NCBI RefSeq assembly: GCF_020740795.1
Contig: NC_067296.1
Span: 5,805,001 to 5,869,000 of the forward strand
DNA from: Apus apus
Lineage: Eukaryota > Chordata > Aves > Apodiformes > Apodidae
Direction: 5' to 3'
Length of the DNA: 64,000 nt
Shown: positions 46,060 to 64,000 of the stretch, piece by piece
Numbering within the stretch: the stretch's first letter is position 1
How the letters are laid out: every line of letters begins with the position of its first letter
Position numbers and translations under genes: made by a program
The notes under the pieces: model-generated
What the model was told of the DNA's origin: nothing
The model's database searches: none
Seen by the model: the letters and a program-made list of their open reading frames with translations, nothing else

Positions 46060-46985
46060 GGCAAGAGAAAGGAGTGATGCAAAGCCCCAGAACCTCAGCT
46101 GAGCAGAACAGAAACCATGCAGGAACAAATGTGTGAGTCTATTAAAATGCTGGAAAGCAAACAAGAGGTAGGAGGGATGACTCAGCAGCAAGCTGAAGGG
46201 AGAGTGTGATACAGCACAGGAGGAAAATTGAGACAGCAACAGCAGCACAAGTCAGACAGAAAGGAGCTGATGGAGGTGAGCTCCTGTCAAGTAGGGTCAA
46301 TCCATCACCAGTCTCAAGTACCAGGAAGCCTCTAGGAACTGAGATTCCTTTCCTAAGTAGGAAGAGCAGAGCATTAAGGCCAGGATGATGACAGCACCAT
46401 GCTCTGGGAGAGGCTCAGAGAGCAGAACACAGGACCAGTAGGTTCCAGCTATGCCTGGGAGCAAGGAGCATCCCATGGGACGTGATGGGTTATGAATGTT
46501 TTCAGGTCCATCAGTGAATAACTCCTTGAAACCACTGGTCATGAGCACACATTGGAGAAGCAGCTTTTGATTTACAGCTACACCACAATACTTCAAAAGC
46601 TGGTCTTGTGCACCACAGACACACACTGTGGTGACCAGCAGAAGGTCCTTGGTCCCAGTACAGCTGCAGGTGTACAAGCTGTTACAAAGGAGAACCACAG
46701 GAGGATGATGCCTTTAAAAAGGAAGTTAAAAAGGACTAGCTAGAAAGGATGAAATCCAGGTAGATGGTGTGAAATTTGCTTAAAGCCATCCTAGAGAGTC
46801 AGGATCAGGAGAGCCCATTGGTTGGCAATTTGTTCATTTAATCCTGTCTGTCCCTTCGTGCCAGCTCTCAGAACTACTGTCCCACCAGCAACCACTAATA
46901 GCAGCAGCCTGACTTAAGTCCATCCCTCCACCTGCATGAAACAGAGGAAAAGGTATTTGCTTTCTGCAAAGGGAACTAACCCATG
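45661..46985. other. Convergent intergenic region TOMM34-PABPC1L
   Basis: About 1.3 kb between the two 3' ends. The main content is the AAT microsatellite. The rest has no recognised gene or repeat family. Confidence 0.7.
45975..46054. repeat. (AAT)n microsatellite, about 26 units
   Basis: About 80 bases of uninterrupted AAT/ATA repeats ending in an A run. The apparent minus-strand open frame of isoleucine and tyrosine runs across it is a repeat artefact. Confidence 0.97.
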
Positions 46986-47909
46986 CTTTGAAGGTGGAAG
47001 CATCAGTTCTTTATTGGTGTCAGCTACAGGAACAAATAAAACTACAGAACCCAATAAATTCACTAAAACTGATGATTCATCAGCACTTGTCATTTCCTGG
47101 GCAACTGAACCAGGCTGGGTTCCACACTACATTTCACAAGATGCTTTCAGTGGTGAGAAGGGAGTTAAGGTGGGAGGTTTTTACCTCTGCAAGGTTTACA
47201 ATACACACAAAAAATACAGGATAGGACACTGAAGACAACCAAGGTCAGTGTATGGGCACGATTCCAAAAGCACGGTGGGGTTGCTGCTGCTGTTCTTCAA
47301 AGGCAATGTTCTCAGGGCTTGCTCTCAGTCCTGAAGTCTACAAGAAACAAAGAACCCATACAAGCAATTTCATCCAGAGAAGATGAAATTCACCTGAACT
47401 TGGATTAGGACACAGTTTCCTTGTGATCACAAGGGAAGAAAATACTATCTTTTAAGGGGCACATGAGAATCTGAATTGCTTGTTGATGGGTCTGTCCCAG
47501 CCTCAGCAGCAGGACCAGCTCTCCTGACCAAGCCCACAAGGACTACTAGCATTTTATAGGTATCTATTGACAAGGCTCAGCAAAAAGCCCTGGGAAATCC
47601 CAGGAAAGATTGTGCTGGTCCCCACTAGACCTACAGAAAAGCAAAGTCCTTTCTCATCTTCCTTGCTGGTTGCACAGTTGTTGCCCTTATCAGCACAGAA
47701 AAAAACCCCACACAGAACTATGTCTCTGCATCCAGAAAACAGAAGATGCAGTTTAAGAAACGGAATTTTACAGTCAAAGAGTCTGATGTTGCTCATCAAG
47801 CCTTACTTGGACTGGACAAGAAACCCAATCCCCAGTTTCAGAGCTGGAAACCCCCGAGCACACCACACACACACTGACACCTGCAACAGCTCTGGGCACC
47901 TACCTGGAG
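46985..47909 (-). other. PABPC1L: PABPC1L 3' UTR (inferred)
   Basis: Noncoding stretch from the stop codon to just past the AATAAA. It may be spliced: a consensus donor CAG|GTAGGT lies nine bases after the TGA, and a pyrimidine-rich acceptor (tttcttgtag, then acttcag) lies near 47.33-47.34 kb. Without transcripts I cannot tell whether the UTR intron is used. Confidence 0.55.
47010..47015 (-). terminator. PABPC1L poly(A) signal AATAAA
   Basis: TTTATT on the plus strand, AATAAA on the minus, about 900 bases past the PABPC1L stop codon. It is the only canonical signal I see before TOMM34. It implies cleavage near 46.99 kb. Confidence 0.65.
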
Positions 47910-58898
<10,989 letters not shown>

Positions 58899-58902
58899 TC
58901 AG

Positions 58903-60027
58903 CTGTGGAGAAAGACAGACCCCAAAAACACAGGTTTTGGATCACATGCAGCAGCCACAGACCCACACCAGGGTTGGTCCCACCACAGCAGGGCAAGCTG
59001 TGCCCTTCCCACTGGCAACACTAGGGCTGGAAATGCCCTGCGGATGCTGCAGTTCCCATATACTTCAGGGACATTTCAATATTGGTGCAAAAGCTGAGCT
59101 GGGGCAAAGTCACAGTCCTCACACACTCAAGGAGCAGCCAGAGGGACACAACACACAGCAGTCTGTGCCTCTCAGCACTCAAACCTCAAGAGAGCTAAAA
59201 CAGAGCTTCATTCCTCAGATGATAAACAGCCCTTCCCACCAGAAACTTCCACTGTAATTCCAGGAACAGCCCTGCCAGGGGAGTGGTTTCCCACGAGCAG
59301 CCCTGCAGCCCACACTGCTGCAGCCAGTACTCCCAGCAACTGCCTCCATCCCCAACCCCTCAGCTTGCTGACAAGGCCCCCAAAGCAGGAACAGTAGATG
59401 CTCAGACTCCAACTGTTTTCAGTTGGGTGCAGGGCTGTGTGTGAAGGCATCAGTCGCTGCTCCAGACCCCCAGGAAAAACAAGCTCAGCTTCTGCCCTGA
59501 AAAGTTCAGCCCACTCCTGGAGCTCTTACCTTAGAGCCCAAGAGACCTCAGACACTTGTTAACACACCTTCTGGATGCCCCAAATGAAGGCACACACACA
59601 GGAGAGGTGCAACAAGTCACTGCCACGGGTGGCACCCAGGGGAGCCAGCAGCGGCTCTGCGGGACAGCCCCGCACATGCAGCCAGGAGGCACCTTGCAGA
59701 GCTTCACAGCAGTGCTGAGAGCAGAACCAGCACAGGCTGAGAGAGCAAACACGGCGGAGGGTGAGGGAAGGGAGTTAAGAGAGGAGAAGACCCATCCCCA
59801 GCCGTGAGGACCAGGAGAGAACCAAGCGGGGAACCCGCAGAGCCGCGGTGCAGCCCCGTCCCCGGCGGCGGGAGCGGAGGGGCTGAGCACCCACCGACCA
59901 CCCGACGGAGCTCGGCACACACGGGGCACCCCCAGAGCCAGGTCGGAGCGGCAGCCGAGCGAGCTGCTCCCCCAGCCCAGCCCAGCCCCGCGGGGCCCCC
60001 GCGGCGGGACCCCAGCCCCGCACTCAC
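58903..60027 (-). other. PABPC1L: PABPC1L 5' UTR intron (inferred)
   Basis: The exon with the start codon has an acceptor (tttctccacag) only 19 bases upstream of ATG, so transcription must begin further right. The best donor is CGT|GTGAGT at 60028/60027 in the CpG island. A second donor, TAAG|GTAAGA at 59530, could serve an alternative noncoding exon. Confidence 0.6.
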
Positions 60028-60350
60028 ACGCTCCGGCAGCGGCAGGACGCGGCTGCGGGCACGGGCCGCCTCTTCCCGCCGGGGGTCGGGGGTGGGACGG
60101 GCCCTCCCCGCCCTCCGCCAGCTGCGGCACCGCCCCGGGCTGGGCTGGGCTGGGCTGGGCGGCCGGACCCCCCGGGACCCCCCTCCGGAGCCCCCAGCCC
60201 CGCGGTTCGGGCAGAGGCAGCAGCCGCAGCTCCTAACTTTGCAACCTGCGGGCGGGAGCAGCTGCCTGAGCCCGCTTGGCTTCCCGGATCCAGGGAAGGG
60301 GCACGGGCCGTGGTTGCCCCTGAGCCCTGGCAGGGGTTGCTAATGCTGGG
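59800..60350 (-). promoter_or_regulatory. CpG island, PABPC1L promoter and noncoding first exon
   Basis: GC- and CpG-dense block with the splice donor near 60028 that fits a noncoding first exon of PABPC1L. No TATA box seen. It also holds a GGGCT repeat. Edges judged by eye. Confidence 0.7.
60137..60160. repeat. (GGGCT)n short tandem repeat
   Basis: Four to five uninterrupted GGGCT units within the PABPC1L CpG island, just upstream of the inferred first exon. Confidence 0.9.
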
Positions 60351-61334
60351 CGTCCCGCCCACAGGTTTTTTAGGAACCCACCTGCAAGTTCCGGTGGGTA
60401 ATTCCCCGACGTTAACAAATCCAGGCAAGAGCCGGTAAGATTGACGCAGCTCGGTGCGAACCCTGCATCGTTATCCACTTAAGAGCTCCCAAACTTCACA
60501 GCAAAGTCCCTCAACACCTAACGAGGACACACGGGGTACAGAACTTGCTGTCACCTCTTGTCTGGATGACATGTGGGTGTTGTAAGGTCACCTTCATCCA
60601 CGGAGCTCACTCCCCAGCTGTGCTGGACATAATGGTACCTGTAGGAGGGGTGATGACTTGGCCATGAAGAAACTCGCTGCTGAAAAGGTGGATACAAAGC
60701 AACAGGAGCCCAGGGCAGTGGGAAGGGCAGTTCCACCAGCAGCTTTCCCTGCATGACTGTCTTTATAGGGCTGTGCTGGGCCTGAGCCAGGAGGGACATT
60801 TGCTTTGGCCCCAATCAACCCCCTCTCCAGCCCTTCAAGCAGGATTTCAGGGCAGGTTCACCTGCCTTGAAAACGTGTTTGCACTCCCCGGAGTGGTTTG
60901 ACACAGCACCAGCTGAGCAGTTACCTGGAGGGCACACAGGCCGGGCTCACTAGTGCAGCTGGATGTGCAGGTGACTGACAGAGGGCCAGCTGAGGAGCTA
61001 ACCCTGTGTTCACAAGGGTGCATTTCAGTGATTCCCTGAGGAAAAAAGCTTTACATGTAACCAACAGACTTTTCTTGTGCACAGTGTGTTTAGCCCTACA
61101 AGGACTCATGGCAAATCAAGTATTTATAGCTGTATGTCTCCCTGCAATGACAATGTATTTTATGAACTCTAGAAACATGAAGAGAACCAGTGTTCTCTGC
61201 TAGAAACTGGGAGGGTGTGTGGGGAAGTCTCTCAGCAGAGGAATGAGTAATTATTAGGAATCCATCAACTCACACAATCAAAGATCTGAGCATTTAATTG
61301 AAGTGGTGATTTTACTACCACAAGTTTTTTTGCC
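60351..61334. other. Intergenic region PABPC1L-YWHAB
   Basis: About 1 kb between the PABPC1L island and the CR1 copy. No recognised gene. The minus-strand open frames near 60.55-60.82 kb match nothing I know. Confidence 0.7.
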
Positions 61335-61336
61335 AC

Positions 61337-61732
61337 TCACAGAAACAAGGAATTGTCAGAGCTGGGAGGGACTTCTAGAGATCACCTAGTCCAACTCCCC
61401 TGCTAAAGCAGGATCTCCTGGAGCACATTCCACAGGACTGCATCCTCCAGAGAAGGGGACTCCACAACCTCCCTGGGCAGCCTGTCCCAGGGCTCTGTCA
61501 CCCTCTCTGTAAAGAAGTTTTTCCTCACATTTAAATGAACTTCCCATGTTACAGCTTGTCCCTGTTGCCCCTTGTCCTGTCACTGGGAACTACTGAAGAG
61601 TCTGGCTCCATCCTCCTTATACCCACCCTTCAGATGCATGTAGGCATTCATAAGGTCTCCCCTCAGCCTTCTCTTCTCCAGGCTAAAGAGTCCCAACTCT
61701 CTCAGCCTTTCTTCATAAGGGAGATGCTCCAC
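61337..61732 (-). repeat. CR1 LINE 3' fragment, about 390 bp
   Basis: Reads 'gagctgggagggacttctag', 'agatcacctagtccaactcc', 'ctccacaacctccctgggca', 'cttgtccctgttgccccttg' and 'ccttctcttctccaggctaa' in the order expected of an avian CR1. It is the longest copy in the window and ends about 40 bases from the YWHAB poly(A) signal. Confidence 0.95.
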
Positions 61733-61773
61733 CAGCAAAGAGAACAGACACAAACCAACTGATAAAATTTTTG

Positions 61774-61779
61774 TTTATT
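61774..61779 (-). terminator. YWHAB distal poly(A) signal AATAAA
   Basis: TTTATT on the plus strand. In minus sense it reads gaataataaacaaa, followed by a T-rich stretch. Confidence 0.7.
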
Positions 61780-62247
61780 ATTCACTTTTGAATTCTTTTA
61801 CACTCTCCTGATTACTTTGTGTAAGGTGAAACTAGAACTGTTTAAAAGACATACACAAATCTAGTACATCAATAACCAGGTATTTCTTTTTGCTATGCTA
61901 TTCTCACAACCACGTGTGTGCTAGGCAATAGAACCGTCACAGAAGCAAACTTTAGGCAGAATACTGGTCAGTAAAAACAAAGCAAGAAGAGCTACCAGAT
62001 ATACAGACAGGCTCGGTTCCACATTCACTACTGCATTTATCAAGCGCCAAGAAGTATTAACTGCACGATTTGTTCAGCTAGTAGAGGGCAGTTTTTTAAA
62101 ATCAGTGCATGAAATTCTCTTCAGCAGACGGATGGACAAACAGGTGGATCCTATAGCTAAGTGGAATGTGAAGGCAGGGGGATGATGCCACGAGACTGAC
62201 AGGTCTTCATCTTTTCCACTGCATTATTCACGCAATTCCTGTTGGGT

Positions 62248-62253
62248 TTTATT
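62248..62253 (-). terminator. YWHAB alternative proximal poly(A) signal
   Basis: A second AATAAA in minus sense about 475 bases upstream of the distal one. Use would give a shorter 3' UTR; not testable here. Confidence 0.4.
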
Positions 62254-63602
62254 TAATGGGACATGTTTGGAACAGGTCTAAGTGAGGAGGTTTGGAGCTC
62301 AAATATTACAAGCGTTACAAATGTGTAGGTCTGCATTCCAGTACAATCAAATGGGAAATTCTGGATATTTGAGCCAGTTCTTGGTACTAAACAAAAAAAA
62401 CAAAAAGGCAGATAAGAGCTGAAGGCTGCAACAGCACTGGTGGCTGTCAAACACCCAAGAAAGAAACCTGCCCTCCAGCAGGCTCAGGTCTCAGCCACCC
62501 TCCTGACATCACCCATAATCAACAGAAGGATGACCTTTATGTGGGAGTCCAAAATTGCTTTAATGGAGTTTAAACAGTTGAGAGGGTCAGGGATGAAGAG
62601 AGGCCCAAGAGAGAAAAATTTCTATAAGCTGAACTTAGAGATGGCTGAGTGGATTACTTAAGAGGTTTTCAGGATAAATCCGAAATGGGAAAAAACCCAA
62701 AATGGGAATACCATGGAGATTTCAATTCACCTAAGAGTAAAGTAATGCAAAAGTGGCAGATCACTTCATGGTATCATCTAAACTAATAAGGCCATTCAAA
62801 AAATTGAATCTTCTCCTATTGCAAAGTCCATGGCAGCAAACCAAGAATTCTCACTACTGAAGAATATCGAAGGTATAATTAGGTGTGTTATTGCTGTGGG
62901 AAGGGGCTTAGTCATGCATGTCCTATGGGCATGAAAGCACTTTTAGGAGTCAAATCCCAGTTATCTGCCAGTATAAAGAATTTGGAAATCAAGCTGCTAA
63001 CTCCCCCATTCCCCTCCTTCCCAAAACAAACCCTGAAAGATAGGACTGACAAAGTGAGCTTTTGACTGAAAGCAGTGCCTCAGACTTGGTTACAAATGTC
63101 TACAGAGTGTGCCTGGTAAACTAACTCATAGCAGTGTCACTAACTGGAATGCCATCCATCGGATTGTTCTCCTTCCATGCCCCAGTGTCACAATAGAATC
63201 TCTATAACTTTCTGTACAACTTTACAACAGAATTGTACTTCGACTGTTTTGGTGCCAAATTAAGCTCGCCCGAGTTACACGATTGGGTGTCTTTTCTACC
63301 AATGAAGAGTTTTGTAAAGTCAATTGCAATCACAAAACCCGTAATCACAGTGTTCAGTTAAAAATATAAACACGGTAATCAGAACTGTCAATGTTCCTAA
63401 TAGGAAAGTCCGGAATGCCATTGGGATAACCGACCTCTGCTGCAAGAACACAAAACATCAACCACCCGTTTTTACCCCACAGACAGTTTTTGCTACGTTG
63501 AGGTTGTGAAAGTCGATGTACTATTCTTTTTGCTTGTCGCACAAAGGGATATATGTGTAGGATACAGGGTGACATTAAACACAGAGTGAAGCCCAACAGC
63601 CG

Positions 63603-63659
63603 TTAGTTCTCTCCCTCCCCAGCATCCCCTTCGTCTCCCTGGTTTTCCGACGTCCATAG
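63603..63659 (-). CDS. YWHAB: YWHAB (14-3-3 beta) last coding exon
   Basis: Phosphoserine/threonine-binding adaptor, 14-3-3 beta/alpha. This exon encodes LWTSENQGDEGDAGEGEN and TAA at 63605-63603. The tail matches the beta isoform; zeta has SDTQGDEAEAG in this position. Acceptor TTACAG|CTATGG. The LW starts the end of helix 9 and the acidic tail is disordered. The other exons are outside the window to the right. It is transcribed away from the right edge toward PABPC1L, in the same direction. Confidence 0.96.
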   Translation of the reverse strand, partial: LWTSENQGDEGDAGEGEN

Positions 63660-64000
63660 CTGTAAGAAAACACAAGGACATGTTTATACTGTAAGCAGGT
63701 GGTTCATTGTCAGGAGAGGGAAGAGAGCACAGCCAGCAGTGCTGTCAAACACCCTCAGCTGAGAGCAACACAGAACTGAACTGAGCAGTAAAGCTAAATG
63801 ATAATGAACTGGGAAACAGGCAGAGGATGACAAGTAAAGAGCCAGCCCAAGTCTGCAAGCCTGACACAAAGACAAGCTGGCTGTTGCCAACAGGCAAACT
63901 GGACTTTCTGTTAAAAGCTGAGCTTGCTACAGCGATTTCTGGTTTAAACAAGCAAGTCTAACTGGTCTGGTTACAGAAAGCAGTGCAGTTAAGACATGAA
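63660..64000 (-). other. YWHAB intron (partial)
   Basis: Sequence upstream of the last YWHAB exon, cut by the window edge. No exon or repeat recognised. Confidence 0.85.

Larger units (their letters stand above)
61755..63602 (-). other. YWHAB: YWHAB 3' UTR
   Basis: Noncoding AT-rich sequence after the YWHAB stop, about 1.85 kb, comparable with the long 3' UTR of mammalian YWHAB. The stretch has A/T-rich patches and no coding homology. Its 3' limit comes from the AATAAA at 61774-61779. Confidence 0.75.

Noticed and set aside
45870-46248. Open frames with poly-isoleucine or poly-tyrosine runs
   Set aside because: Direct translation of the AAT microsatellite.
61386-61762. Open frames on both strands near 61.4-61.8 kb
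   Set aside because: They lie within the CR1 copy and its flank and show no reverse-transcriptase motif.

Overview
This window is nuclear DNA from a vertebrate, almost certainly a bird. The evidence is spliced genes with GT-AG introns, small CpG-island promoters, compact introns, and several copies of the avian CR1 LINE tail. Four genes can be read exon by exon: STK4 (MST1), TOMM34, PABPC1L (ePAB) and the last exon of YWHAB (14-3-3 beta). The same four genes are neighbours on human chromosome 20q13, so this is a conserved syntenic block. I cannot name the species.

Layout. 1-41495 holds STK4 on the minus strand. Ten coding exons are resolved (41464-41495 down to 18421-18578), giving 434 codons. 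The last exon, which encodes the SARAH domain, was not found and probably lies beyond the left edge, so 1-18420 is intron. 41496-41734 is a 239-base spacer between the STK4 and TOMM34 start codons, inside a CpG island. It looks like a shared bidirectional promoter. 41735-44727 is TOMM34 on the plus strand: seven exons, 299 codons, with poly(A) signals near 45.63 kb. 45.66-46.99 kb is convergent intergenic DNA with a long AAT microsatellite. About 46.99-60.1 kb is PABPC1L on the minus strand: fourteen coding exons, 630 codons, plus 5' noncoding sequence reaching a second CpG island at about 60 kb. 60.3-61.75 kb is intergenic and contains a CR1 copy of about 390 bp. 61.75-63.66 kb is the 3' UTR and last coding exon of YWHAB on the minus strand, with the rest of that gene beyond the right edge.

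The genes do not form an operon or a dedicated system. STK4 is the Hippo-pathway kinase, TOMM34 a cytosolic HSP70/HSP90 co-chaperone for mitochondrial import, PABPC1L a germline/embryonic poly(A)-binding protein, and YWHAB a phosphoserine adaptor. 14-3-3 proteins bind Hippo effectors, but the linkage to STK4 is old synteny and not evidence of joint function. I found no unknown biological system. The points worth a second look are the promoter between STK4 and TOMM34 (ETS palindrome, tandem GC boxes, mirrored GACC repeats), a GC-AG intron and a possible 3' UTR intron in PABPC1L, a changed caspase site in STK4, and an unexplained exon-like reading frame at 10.95-11.06 kb. All exon coordinates were placed by eye from homology, reading phase and splice consensus; phase closes across every junction.
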